This document shows, in pieces, positions 36,471 to 49,764 of a stretch of DNA of 64,000 bases. The notes beneath the pieces were generated by a model, which saw only the letters and a list, made by a program, of their open reading frames with translations, searched no databases and had not been told where the DNA came from. Origin of the DNA: Straminergon stramineum (Eukaryota; Streptophyta; Bryopsida; Hypnales; Calliergonaceae); NCBI GenBank assembly GCA_963920665.1, contig OY987266.1:17923001-17987000 (forward strand). The letters run 5' to 3'. The position numbers were made by a program, and so were the translations under genes. Within the stretch, counting starts at the first letter, position 1. Every line of letters starts with the position of its first letter.

Positions 36471-38099
36471 AGCATCTAAATTTGTCCAAAAATTAGTCAA
36501 ATCTGCTCCAAATTCTGACAAAATCAGAGAATTAATCTCATTTAGGGTATCGTGTCATTCTTTCATTGGTCAGTTTCCAAATGCTAATAAATACATGAAA
36601 TGGCGGTTTTAGATTGTTTCTAGGACATTTATGACTCTAGTCTACAAAAGGTTTTGTCATTTCAGGGTAGACTACTTCAGAAATTCATAGAAATTACAAT
36701 TTTGATCAGAAAATTATAATTCCACTTGGGTTTGACTCATGAAACAAGCACACATCTATGAAGAATATTTGACTTTCTTGGAAATGGCCCCAACATAGCC
36801 AAATTGCAAATCAAGGTGGTAATAGGCTTGTCTACCTTAGTGAACTTGCAACCACGCCATTCGGTTTGGGTACCTCACCACCATCACCCGGTAATTTAGG
36901 GTCATCTCAGACCAATTATATTTGATTCCTCCTTTTGCAGTGCAAACCTCAGTAGCACTTTCCTCACTTTGTCCTGCAAAGTTTTGTCCTACACTAAATA
37001 GTGAGATTAGGTTGCCCTACCCTAATTTCTTGACATTTGACACTATATAAATATTTACTATTATTCTGCAAAAATACACTACTTTTTAATTAGGTATTGT
37101 TGTAATTAGGACTCATGATCCTTCATGTGTGTGTGTGTGTGTGTGTGTAGAAGTTTTTTAGGCTACTTTGATGGCTTGTAAAGTAACTTTCTTGGGGTAA
37201 CGAAACTTAATTGTTAAGGAAATCTAATTTCACTACTATTTAATGTACTTGTTTGGGGAATATTAGGATGGGTGATGGTACTTGATGATGATGATGATAA
37301 TGATGTAACATCCACAAAATGGATCAGACAATGCTCAAGAGCATTATGGGACATAATGACAAGTCTAATAGTTCAACACAAATGTCTATATATGTACTTT
37401 TCAAAAATCTAAGGGTGTAGAAAGAAGGCTTGCATTATGAGTTGTCATACTTTTCTAACTATCCAATGGAATGATGACAAATTTGCCTTGAAAACCAAAC
37501 TTGGCATTATGTATCCATCTTAGAAAATGAGTATAAGATATAAGACCCAACAATATCATCAAGGAATTGTATATGAAGGAACTCTCATAACATTATTAAC
37601 CAATGGTGGGGGCCTTTTTACTCCCCTAGGAAGTAAAAGCCCCCTTTTGTTGCAACTTCCTAGTTAGCCAATGCTTCTATGTAGATTAAACAAAATGGAG
37701 TCCTAGGGATCCATAGAGGGATTATTCCAATCTCTAAGGGGAATGGTTTAAGCTAGTTAAAAATTTTATGCAAGTATATTGGTTGGTAAAGAGAATCCAA
37801 CTAATCAATGTTTGATCCTAGTAAAAACATTTGAAATTGGTTACTTACAATTTAAGGTAACTTTGATTTCATATTTGGAATTGAAGACTCTTTGATTAGC
37901 TTAGCCAAAGTAAGGAATTTCAAATTTAACACTTGCCAAATCAAGGGGTGAGTTTTTAATGAGGGGACCTTGGCGGTGTCTAAGGCCAAATGTATGGGCT
38001 AGTTCACCCAATTCCCTACAATCAAAGCTTCTAGGAGAAATGTAGAAGTAAAGTAAGCCATCCTATTGTGCTACAAAGTACTAGTGTTGGCATTCAAAT
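36471..38099. other. AT-rich intergenic sequence with microsatellites
   Basis: It contains a (GT)n run at 37126-37148 and a GAT-rich run near 37284-37305. Sequence near 37587-37625 ('aaccaatggtgggggcc') resembles 48081-48124 and 48939-48985. No gene recognised. Confidence 0.45.
37126..37148. repeat. (TG)n microsatellite
   Basis: Twenty-three bases of perfect alternating T and G. Confidence 0.97.
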
Positions 38100-40790
38100 T
38101 TTGAAATGCGATTTGTAGATATTCTATTATTTTTGTATTTCATTTAGTTTTCTTACCATAAAGGATGTTTTTTGTACGTTAACACTTGAGCTTATTACAC
38201 TATTACATCTCGGTCAAATCACATTCAAAAGTACCACAACCATAACTTTGAAAGCAATGGACTAGAGTCCTTTTAGAAAATTTTCAGAAAATTTGAATTT
38301 GAATTTGATGTTGTCATCTTTTTGATAAATTTTTGGATGAAAAATAAAACAATGCATCTATTTAGAAAATTAGAGGCAAAATTCCATAGATAAGATCCTA
38401 GGATGGATGTAAATCATCACCTACAAGGTTGAATTCAATGTCTACATTACAATATAAGGATTTAAAAGAAAAGTTTTAGCCAACTTTTTCAAACTTCTCA
38501 AGTATATACAACTATGTACAAGGATTTTTAGTCATGAAATCTTTCTCACAAAATAGTATAATTTTTTAATTCATTATATAATTCTTGAAAATTTCTTGAT
38601 TTATTCCAATAAGAAATTAAACACTCAATTCTAAAAGTAGGTTGTACAATGCCCTAGACATGAATAAATATACATTTTTTGTTTTCACACAATCAACATT
38701 TGGGTGTTTTTTTAAATTGAAAAGGATGTTCAAATGTTTTTCCTTGTGAATGTTCTAGAAAATGGAAAAGCATTCAAATTGTAGTAGAAGAGTCTTTTCC
38801 TACTCTATCATATAATTATGTACTCACATGATTTTTTTGGATCCAATCACATTGATATTCATTAGGTAAGGGACATTTTTTCTACCATTGAAAAAATTGA
38901 CATGCAAATATCTAAACTTAAATTGGAACTTTAACAAAGAAATTATGTTTTTTTGATGAAAAAGATCATGTTAGTCTTAACTTGGCTTGAGACACTAGTA
39001 AAAAAAGATTAAATTACCTATAATTAGTGGATTCGGTTTGAAAAATACTAGTTAAAAAGAAGTTAGTTAAGGTGTAGTTTTTATATTGTTTGACCCCTTT
39101 TGTAGTACCTTAGAGTGTAATTGATCCCATCTATTTAAAATGTGAAAAGATGCATTAAATTTAATTCATCAATAATGATTTATTGTCTTTGGGGTTTTTA
39201 AAAGAAATTCCAAATTGCATTGGCTTGCTTTTTTAGGGAGGATGCTCACCTCTTTAATCTTGAAAGGATCAAGTGTCTGTTCAACTAACTCACGATATCT
39301 TAGGTAGTTACACACAAAGTCAATCTTGATTGGATGTTTATGAAATTTTGATACAAGGTGTGAATACATATTCCCTTAGTGTAAATATAGTTTTTCTGAT
39401 TGGATGCTTGGATCAAAAGTTATGTTGCTTTCAACTTTAGGGATAGCTTGGGCATATTTGGGCAGCAAGTCTAAAACTCCTCTTCTACTTCTGAAATTTG
39501 GTAAGTATGTGACTTACATGATAGTGATGGTACAAGATGATAATGTCTCAAAAATAACCCATATATGGTGCAAAAATCTCATTTTAGGAGTTAAAGTTTG
39601 TTGGCCCTATTAGGCAAGGGCAAAAAAACACTTTTTCTCTTAACTTCAAATGTTATAATCTTTCAATTTGTGAAGTCAAAGTTTAAGAAAAATTCCACAC
39701 ATTGATATAGTAATCTAGTATAGGTTTGTATTGTTGAATTTTGTGCCTTTAGGGGTTAACTAAACAGGGAGTGGGACAACATAAATTTATCAAGTCTATA
39801 GTTTTTTCAAAAATGGTCATAGAATGAACAAATTTATTCTTGTGGAAATGGAACTCAATACAATTTGTTAAACAATGTTTGTTTTTTTACTAAAAAAGAA
39901 TTTTGGACATCATATAAGCATGTCAAGGCTCAAGTTTATAAAGCAATAGACATGGCTATTTGGGTTCTATAGAAATGATAGAATAAAATGTCATGACATT
40001 TTCTTAAAATGATTAGTCTAACTAAAGTTAGGTTAAGACGTACTCCATTAATCATTTGGAGGACTTAAAGTTTTTAAGAACACTTCACATAAGGTTGCCT
40101 TTAATAAAAAACAATCTTATATAAAGTGCTTACAAACATGCGTCTATATCATATTATATTGTCATGACAAAATTCAAGGTTTTATATAGATTTTTGGACA
40201 ATTATAAAGTACTTAAAGATAACTCTCAATTTGTAATCAATCAACTTAGACTAAAACAAAGAAAAATGATAGAATAGGGAGATTGCACTTTCTAAAGGAC
40301 AAACAATGAAACATGGAGATTGTACTAAGAAAAAGACAAATGACAAAAGAGGAAGATTGCACTACCAAAAAGATAGGAGGGAACATGGACATTGCACTAC
40401 AAGAAAGACAAATGATGGAACAAAGAGAAGGGATCCCAATTCATTTCAAAAGATTGTTCTCTATCTATGTTCCTCTCAATTCCAATCTCTAAAAAACATT
40501 TCTTCATTTACTTATAAATGTATTTTAAATTCTATTTAAAAAAAATGTTTGAACATATATAAACATGTCTATGCTAATGAAGACACAATAGAACTGATGT
40601 ATCACAAATTAATATGTTTTAAATTTAGTATTGTAATGATTAAACATCATATTGCAATGACACTTTTATCTTCTTTAAATAATGTTCTAAACTAATTTTA
40701 TATAAAAAATTCACTTATACCTTTAGGATTTTGTACGAACCATTCATTTTTCGACATTAGGAATATAATTAGAAGTATGAAAGTTCTTTC
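38100..40790 (+). repeat. First copy of a large diverged duplication
   Basis: Collinear blocks here recur at 41600-43420: 'tctattatttttgta' with 'ttagttttctt' (38125 against 41620), 'gagtgggacaa' (39768 against 41829), 'agacatggctatttggg' with 'atgtcatgaca' (39949 against 42626) and 'actccattaa' (40042 against 42718). Copy 1 carries a TTAA element (39254-39759) that copy 2 lacks. Confidence 0.55.
39254..39759 (+). mobile_element. TTAA-flanked TIR element, copy B (506 bp)
   Basis: The left end is a mutated terminus (TTAATCTTGAAAGGATCAAG) and the right end is intact ('gcctttaggggttaa'). The interior aligns with copy A at 28332-29278 ('ggatgtttatgaaattttga', 'acaaggtgtgaa', 'ggcaagggcaaaaaa') but is internally deleted. 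Confidence 0.75.
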
Positions 40791-40999
40791 ATTGTTTGGT
40801 TTTTAGAAATGGAAAAAAAAAGTTTCATTATAAACACATGACATTATATAAAACAAAAAATAATTGCAATCATACAAGCTATATTAAATGGTATAAGCTT
40901 AACAACCAAATTAGCATGCCAACTAAGACAGCTAAGACATGGCCTAAGTATAATAATCAAATTAAAACAGTATTGTTGTTTCAAATCCATGAGTCAACT

Positions 41000-41310
41000 C
41001 AAATTTTAAGCCAACCCATCTTGCAACATGAATTGCCATAGATTCTCATCCATTCCATTGTAATATCAATAGAATTTGTCTAGGAATTTGCCATCCCATC
41101 CCAACATGTGTGAATTTAGATTTTTAGCCATTCCATCCTCCAACATGAATCTGCTCACATTTCCACTTGTCCCATCCAACATGAATAGAATTTGTCATTC
41201 CATACCCCAACATGAGTCATCTTAGATTCCCAGCTATTCCACACCCCTATATAAGTTGGCTTAGATTCTCATCCATCCTATCCCAACATGAATAGAATCT
41301 TAAGAATAAT
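41000..41310 (+). repeat. Degenerate tandem repeat, units of about 45-55 bp
   Basis: Variants of 'cccaacatgaatagaattt', 'ccattccat' and 'cttagattctcatccatcc' recur about six times with indels. Confidence 0.55.
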
Positions 41311-41599
41311 CAACATAGAACCATTCCAACTCCACATCAAGATATCACAACAATTGCTTTAGCACTTCAATAATTCCATACCTCAATAGTTATTTCATAA
41401 GCCACCAAATTCCACTTCTATATTTTTACTATAAAATCTTCCAACAACAAAGCAAAATTTGAGGTGCTATACCTAATGGTTCTCAGAGTCCATAGTAGCA
41501 ACATGCAAAAATAAGTTCAAAGACATTGAGTCTCAAATTGGACACCTTTCTTAAAATCTTCCCATTTGGTTGAATGAAAAGTTTGTTATGTTGGTAGTT

Positions 41600-43420
41600 A
41601 GTTCTATGGTTTTCAAATTCTCTATTATTTTTGTACCTCACTTAGTTTTCTTGTTGTTAAAAATATTATTTACATGAGTAATTATATATTTCATGACATA
41701 ATTACATCTACTTTGAACATCAAAAGTTGCACTAAACTTTGCAATGATCTTTTGTCTTTTAAATTTAATTGGAATTCTAAATAGCCTTGGATTGTAGTTT
41801 TAGGATAGATTCACACTTGATTGGACAAAGAGTGGGACAAGTTAAGTTTAATCAAAGCTATTTTTATATTTAAAAATGGTTACTAAAAAAATAACTTCTT
41901 TTCATTGAAAATGGAAATCCATGACAATATTTCAAGTAAAGCCTATGCTCTTATTAGTCAAACATTGTAAGAAAATTGTACAGGCAATTACTACCTCTTA
42001 TAAAGGGATAGTGAGAAGCTATAGCTTTCTCTATCATTCAACCATAGGTGGTTAAGCTTTTCCAAAATCTCTAATAGGGTTACACATGTCACTTGGCTAT
42101 TTGTTGAAAAAAGAGATGAGTGCTTGTAAAATACTCACCCCTTCACCATATATATGTATTATTTTGGAATCTATTTGGACTCTAAATGATATGGGATATC
42201 TTTAATCTATTTGATGTACGTATTTTGTATACATCTATATAATTCGTATCCATTATCCATGTGTATTCTGCGTGTATTCTATATATCATAAGCACTATGT
42301 ATCGTATCCCTTATCCTAGAGTACCAACGGCCAAGATTGTCTCTCAACAACGGTCGTATATTTTTTTAATTGAAGATCAACAATATTGGAGGGGGGAGGT
42401 GTTATTTTAACTGACATCAATGGCTCTAGATTTTTCAAAATAGGGGGGGGGGATTGCAAGAACATGACAAAGGGAATTTTACTATAAAAAGGATTGTTGA
42501 TGGAACAAGAAGAAGGATTGTAAGAAGGATCATAGCTAAGTTAAAAAAATGACTAGTTAGGAACATTAAAAAAAGTTAGACATTACATAATAAGCACGTC
42601 AAAGAAAAATTTGTTAAAGTCAAAGACATGGCTATTTGGGCTCAATACAAATGATAGAATATAATGTCATGACAATTCATAAGAATAAGTAGATAAACTA
42701 AAGTTAGGTCAATTGTACTCCATTAAGCATTTGGACAACCCAATTTTTTTGGAATAGTCTATATAGTCAACTACAAATAATAGACAATTTTTTCAAAAGT
42801 GCTTATATACTTATCTTAGTCATGTTATCATTCAATGACAAAATTTATTTTCTATGGCTTATTTGGACAACCGTAAAGTACTTTAAGACATTGCTCAAGT
42901 TTTAATCAATCACCTTCCATAGTTCCACTTAAAAATAGATATGTAGTGGAACATCAAGATTGCACTATGAAAAAGACATATGATGGAAAATTGAGATTGC
43001 ATTACAAAAAGGATAGAAGATGGATTGGGGAGAGGGATCGTGGCTAAATTCATGCTCAACCAGGAATATTCAAAAGAATGTTTTCTATTGCTTTATCATC
43101 AACCAATAATTCTAAAAGTGGCTTTGCTTCATTTATTCTAAATGTATTTTCCAATAATTCTAAAAGTGGCTTTTAGGCTTGTCCAAACATATGTAAATAT
43201 GCCTATACTAATGAAGACAAAATAGGACTGATATTTTGCAAATCAAAATGTTTCAAATATTGCACAATGATCAAAAATAGTATTGCAACTACACTTTCAT
43301 CTTTTACAAATAATGTTTTGAACTAATTTTACATACATTTTTCTACTGTTGGATGAAAGATTTTCAAGTATACCATCAGTTTTTGCCACATTAGAAAAAT
43401 ACTTAGAAGAATGAAAGAAA
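41600..43420 (+). repeat. Second copy of the large diverged duplication
   Basis: This matches 38100-40790 in order and orientation. It is interrupted at about 42000-42560 by sequence not present in copy 1, including G-run repeat DNA near 42390-42455. Confidence 0.55.
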
Positions 43421-44110
43421 CTTTATATGTATCACTCTTTCAAAAGTTGGACTAATTTTGACTCTATTTTGGTTCACTAGAAAATTTTATATAACAAATA
43501 TGTCAAATCAAAGTCAAAGTCACCAAACATATAATAAAAACTTTCATAAGCTAAACTTCAACCAAGATACCATACCTTTTGCACTTATACCCTTGAACCT
43601 TCATTGTCACACCCTCAACGCACCCAATATGGCAACATCTTTAGTGCACCTAACATGTTTGGGCCCAATAAAAATACTATGTACTTTTAATCAAAAGTTG
43701 AAAATATTATTATTGAAAGTGAATCAAAAACAAAAAATATTAGATAGAAGATTATACCAAATTGGATTTTAGACAACCCAAATAAGGCCAATTAAAAGTA
43801 AGCTAAAATACAAAATTTATAGAAGTTGCAGTAAATAATGCTAAAGAAAGGAAAATCAAGCATATAACTTAACATGGAAAATTTTTTAGCTTTTATAATT
43901 TTTTTCTCATATCTTGCTTTTGAATGGAACTTATTTTGGATGTCTAATTTCCGAATTTGACTAGTCCATTTCAAGCGGTGTTTGGTGCACTTTTAAAGAT
44001 TGTATTCCTAAGTTTAACTTCTAAGCTTGCATCAAAAAAAAGTTGGACTTTTTTGTTGGTTTTTTTGGAGGTTTTATTGAGGATGTTGTTGTCTCGGAAA
44101 ACACCTTTAC
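43421..44110. other. AT-rich intergenic sequence
   Basis: No gene recognised. The open frame at 43458-43772 has no family signature. Confidence 0.4.
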
Positions 44111-45015
44111 TTAACCTGCAAAGGACCATTGTCCTCTTGGGGAACAAATTGGATTTTGGATAGGTACCTACGGTCTCAATTATTCTCATGATTTTTTAAA
44201 ACTTTCTATGAAGATAGAAAAACTGATTATCTTTGTGAGAATATTATTTCATTTTCAATTCGTGACTGGGAACAATAGTTTTGCCCGAATATGTTCTAAA
44301 CATGGGAGACCATGCAGAAAGAACAAGTCAAAAACTTTAATTTTACATTTTTTTTCTCATAGATTATATTTTTGTCTACATGGAAATCTTTGATTAATTT
44401 CATTTGGATAAATGATGTGAAAGTTATGGACAAACTTGTTTTGGGGGAACTCTAAGCATCTTCTATGAAAAATAACTTGTAGGATTCATTTCTAAATGAA
44501 ATTTTTCAAATTATTCAGAAAAAAAGTTCTACATGGTTTAGTTTGTTTGCTAGAGCAATCTCACCATTGGATAAGTGCATATTATTTCCATATTAGAGAT
44601 ATGAATAATTTAGGTTTTCCTTCTATTTCATACCTACTTCTACATAACCATTTTCTTAAGATTGAAAATTAAGCTTTTTCGAATTTTTCCCCCTAGACTC
44701 TCAACTCAATTTTCTACCATAAACCTAAAAACTTTGTTGTGCAAAAATTTTAAGTTAAGAAGGCTCAAAGTCAAATAATCTAATGTCACAATGTGCAAAA
44801 AAATTATTCTCTTCATTTTGAACGCAAATATCTTGCAATATGTGAGGTCAAAATTTTTGAAATTCATTCTACACATTCTCATACTAGTTAGGTGTAAGAT
44901 CCTACGGTCTGATGTCCAAAAATACAATTCTAAATTTTTATAATCTTTGCAATAGAAATAGCAATCTTGAGTATAATTAGAAAGAAAGAAAGGCCTTGGT
45001 CCTTTAGGGGTTAAG
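44111..45015 (+). mobile_element. TTAA-flanked TIR element, copy C (905 bp)
   Basis: The left end is TTAACCTGCAAAGGACC. The right end is 'ccttggtcctttaggggttaa'. It aligns end to end with copy D (49765-50667) in the same orientation. Its left end matches the reverse complement of the right end of copy F ('aaaggaccattgtcc'). No intact coding frame. Confidence 0.82.
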
Positions 45016-47084
45016 CTTTGCAAAAGTAGTAGCAATCATGGAAACCAACTTGCTTTCAATAAAGAACTAGTATATCCTTTATTGTTGCTACAACCAATAA
45101 TATGCCATTTGTAATTGCTATAGAGGTGATAGCTAATCCCTTCTTAAATCTCCTTTCATATCTATTTATCAAATATTTAATTACATTCTATTTAAAGATG
45201 ACAAATCATTCATAGCATTTAGGTTTATAATCATGTGTACTATCAATTTTTTATATTATAGAGATAGAGACACACACACACACACACATGTATGTCTATG
45301 CATTTATATATATATTTCTTAAATTTGGCTTATGAAAGTAGGATAAATATTGGCAAAAGTTTTTTGAAAGTAAAGGTAAAATTAAGTATTGCGAATCAAT
45401 TTTTTTTAAAAGCATGATGTTACAATGTCCCATCAAGTTATGAGCCTAGGAGCCCATTGACTCTCTACAACCAATTTTCTAATTTCCAAATATTTTTAAA
45501 ATTTTTGGTATGATAAATATTTTGAAATTCAATATTTCATATCTTGTGCCTCGAAACACAAAAAAAATCACTTTTTACACACACAGACTCACTCACCTCT
45601 TCAAGGGCTTTCCAGCAACACCTAGCTCACACCCTATGGCTTGGTAATTTAGGAGTTTTCAACATACATTACAAACAAAACAAAAGCATTAGAAGAGAAT
45701 GAGCTCCTACGAAAGACCACAGGTTTCCACAAGTTCTTGGATTGTGGGAACTCGGCCACAGGAGCTCGCTGACATGGTTAGGCAACGGCCACATCAGATA
45801 ATAATAAAAAATTATTTTTTAATTTTAAATATTTTTAAATTCTGGGCAGCCCTGGCTGGTTCCCAACCTAGAGAACTGTCCTGAAACAGCCCTCCAAGGC
45901 AGCTGAATCCCATCTAATGTTATGTTTGTCCATATCCCTATAGATTAATAAGCCCTATGTCATTGCCACAACCATATTTAGTATGGCATTTGTAATTGCC
46001 ACAAAATAATGACCAATTCCTTCTTAAATCTCCTTTCATACCCATCATCGATTCATCAAACATGACAAATTATTTGTAGGAGTAACATTCTGTATCATAT
46101 ATGTCTGAAATTGATTTTTGCATTATGTTTTACTTTTAAATATTATTCCTTGACATACAAGAATATCACGCCAACAAATATTTAAGAGTAAAAATAATAG
46201 TGAAAATGAGAGTGAAAGTAAAGTAAAAACTGAAGTATCTGCAGGATGTTGCAGCAGCAGAACTATCTGTTTTAATGATAGTAAGTTATATACATCTTGA
46301 CCAAGTAAAGCTTGAGGGTCCTTTGAAAGTAGGCTTGCATGAAATAATTATTTTGGTCAGAAAAACTTTGCAAGGAATCATATGAAGAATGGTTGAGGTC
46401 TGGATATATTTCCATAGGTTTAGAATTTTGTATGCAAGTACATGATGGCTGAACTATCATTCACTCATTTGTGCATACTCATCAGCAAGCTATGATAGGA
46501 AGTCCATAAAGTGCCCATTTTGGATCTGGAAATTAATTTTGGGAGGTTAGGCTTCTTGAAATATTTTTCAATGGCATTTCCTTGAAAGACAAATGGGATT
46601 GGCATCTACCCCAAATTGTTTCATGTTTTTTGGAGCTTCATGGAATTAGTTATGAATTTCTGAAGTTGAAATATAGTGGTCACTGAAAGCATCCCTGTCC
46701 TGAAATGTACACTATTTGTACATTGCTGAAACAATGGGGAAGCAAAATGTACAAATCGTGTACTTCTTAGGAAGGGGAAACTTTTTAGAGCCGAGTGATT
46801 TTTAGACCTCCTACTTTGTGCATGACAGAGTTCACTTGAATCAATTTCATTGCATGATGGAGTGCATTGGTAGTAGGATGTAATTCAAGACTTGATAATA
46901 ATGTTGGATAGTTGACTTTTGTTTCTTTGATAATTACACATATTTAGTCTTATTGGATTTCAATTTTATTTTTTTGTAAAAGTAGGGCACATAAAGAAAT
47001 ATTTTGTATGTATTTTGGTCAATTCATTTTCCAAAAAAGAGGGACATTAAAGGCATAGTGTCTGTGTATTTTTGTAAATTGTGT
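45016..47084. other. AT-rich intergenic sequence
   Basis: A (CA)n run lies at about 45270-45288 and a hairpin motif at 46704-46724. A less AT-rich patch at 45690-45905 has no recognisable coding content. No gene recognised. Confidence 0.4.
46704..46724. repeat. Hairpin motif with 8-bp perfect stem
   Basis: AATGTACA, a five-base loop, then TGTACATT. It is related to the imperfect copy at 14042-14062. Confidence 0.55.
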
Positions 47085-47437
47085 AGGCTGTCTTTTGAAT
47101 GGATAGTGAAGAAGGCATATTGAGGCAATCAAATTATTTTTCAAAACCTAGTATCCCCCCCCCCTCACTCTTGTATTTTTGAAAACGAAATCATTTGACA
47201 ATCGATATGGGATAATCCATATCCGTTTTTTATATTTATTTTTTGTACCCGTTTTCCATATACATGTACATATGGTATATGTATGGAATCATAATATTCG
47301 TATTCGAATCAACAGTAGGGAAGGGGGTGTTTTTATTTTTTTTTCAAAAACGATCAATGGCTACTAATTTTTTGGGAGAGGGGGGGGGGGGCTAATTAAT
47401 TGAGCAAGAAGTGGAGGCTGTCTTTTGAGTGGATAGT
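47085..47437. repeat. Poly-C/poly-G bounded insert between near-identical 23-bp direct repeats
   Basis: A 23-bp word ('aggctgtcttttga' plus 'tggatagtg', one base differing between) occurs at 47085-47107 and 47415-47437. Between the repeats lie a C10 run (47154-47163) and a G12 run (47380-47391) in inverted arrangement. AT-rich sequence with 'atatacatgtacatatggtatatgta' type palindromes (described here by its core CATATG) fills the middle. No coding content. Confidence 0.6.
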
Positions 47438-49764
47438 GTCTTAATGGAGACAAATTCAAGAATTCTGAGCTTTCCTTATAGGAAAATTTATTATTCTAGA
47501 TTCATAGAAGATTGTGGGAAAATTTTGCCTAGCATTAAGAGATTGAAAAATTTAACATTATGAGATTTGCATGTAGTCCATTTAGTCCATTTTGAAATTT
47601 ATGTGTGACCCATTTTATGATAAATCAACATCTACAACATTAATTGATTTGTCTTTTTTGTCTTTCTCTTTCTCTAAGAGCATGACCACTAAGGTGCATT
47701 AGAAATGATGTTGCCATAGTGGTTGTTGAATGCTCTCAAGTTGCAGGTGGATTTGACCCCCACCATTAGGCATTATGACTCTACGTGATCGCAGATTTGA
47801 GTAGCCACATAGTGACTTCTTGCTCATGCCATTTTCACCAATGAACTAAGTTATCACATGTTGTTGTATAGGTTTATTTTGGCATGTTGGAACAAAGATT
47901 GAAGACGGATTCTCCTCATTCCATGGTTGCGTGTCACCAAAGAAGCCCTCATCTATTTAGTGTCTGGTCCATTTAAAAAAAAATTCCGCTCTATTGGAAA
48001 AGCAACGGTGGGGGAGTGAATTCCACCAAGGGCCCGTCAAGAAGCATTGCGGCTACGCCCAACACCCCTCAATGTCCATCATAACATTGTTCACCAACGT
48101 TGGGGGGATCCCTTTTGCACCCCCAGAAAGAAGGAGCCCCCAACATGGAAATTACTGTAATGGCCCACCCACACTATCAAAACTCTTGACTTGAGTGCTT
48201 GGCAAAGGGCCAACTCACTCCAATTTTTAGACCCGTTCGTCAAAAGTTACCTCGAGAGAGATACTTGGCATTATAACTAAATTACCTTGTAGGCATCAAT
48301 GGGAGAATTATACCTCCACCTGTGGGGGTGAAGAGTTAGCTGGTTAGCAATGTTATGATTCTCCAAATAATTTCCCAAAAAACTCAACATTTTTTTTTTA
48401 TAATTTAATTTTTTCCACCCTTGATAGTGGGTTCAATATCAAAGGTTGGTTATTGGTCATTGAGAATTGGAACCTGCGTAGAAATTATGATGTCGCTCAT
48501 ACATACGCTTCTCTTGTCATTTCTAGCAAATTGTACAAAGTTGGAACTAGTCCTATTGATATTGTTTACTGATGAAGCAACCAACAAGTGGGCCACTCAC
48601 TCACTCACTCAACAAGGCTGGGCTTGGGTAAGTTTATCTTTGTTGGACTTGGTCCCACAGCGCTTGCCATTGCCATTGGGCCTCCTCCTTTGCATTGTAT
48701 GTGCTTTAGGGTTCAGGAGCACTGGAGTACTTGTTGACAAAGTTTGGCAGAAGACCAGGAATCATCCCAATCCTTCCTACAGTAATAAGTTAGTAACTCA
48801 GACCCTTCTCAGCTGATATTTGTTGGCCGTGCGTAAAACGACACGACCGAGGCTTTGCATCAATGGAAGCTATTTGCGAGGAAGTTGGAGTAAGTAGGAT
48901 CTCAGACACTCAAAACATATACTTGGAGTAACGTATAACATTGTTTATCAATGAGGCAGGGGTCCCTTTTTTTGCATCACCTTGAAAAGGGAACCCATAC
49001 AACGACTGAATGAATAACTTAAAATTGTCTTATTGATGGCTCCTCAGCCAACCCCAATCCTTGCATTAACTGAGAAGTCCCTCCCATGCATCAAGCAAAG
49101 CATAATTACAGCTTCCCAGCATGGGGAAGGGCATTGCCATGGGGGAGGATACAATGTTGTGAAAGAGAGACTGTGCTATAGGGGCAAAGTTGGTGGTGGT
49201 GTAGATAATGGTTTGGACACCTGAAGGATTAGACATTCAAATTTTGAAGAAGGAATGAGTGCAAACATGTATTGACTGCACACAAATTAATCTTTTTGAT
49301 TTTTCATCCATCTAAATGTTTGTACAGTAGAACCTTGAGTGTTGTGTTAGTTCATTTACAATCATTTGTATGGTATAGATTTTCATAATTTTGTTTTGCA
49401 AAATCTTCTATAGTTCCTAAGGGAATAACTAGATTTCTCAATTATGAAAATGACCCTTTGGAAATGAGTTATATAAATAAGTATTTTTTTTAAATCATTA
49501 TAATTTGAACTTAACATTTTGAACTCAAAGAGAGAAAAAAATTATTGCATAAATCACAAATATTTGATGTGTAGTTAATTTTAGAGAGAATTTTCAAATT
49601 TGGTTTCAAATTTTACATAAAAAAATTTGCTAGGATAGCAATTGATTTAATCATATGGATATGATCTATAGAACAAATTTTGTTTGAAAATTATCTTTAA
49701 ACCATTATTTTTAATTGTGTTTCATGATACATCTCCACAATTTTGGAACCTTAACTCTTTGTTC
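47438..49764. other. Intergenic sequence with diverged repeats
   Basis: A motif 'aacattgttcaccaacgt' with a following G run and 'atcccttttgca' at 48081-48124 recurs in altered form at 48939-48985 and 37587-37625. The open frames at 48421-48816 and 49033-49224 lack family signatures. No gene recognised. Confidence 0.4.
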
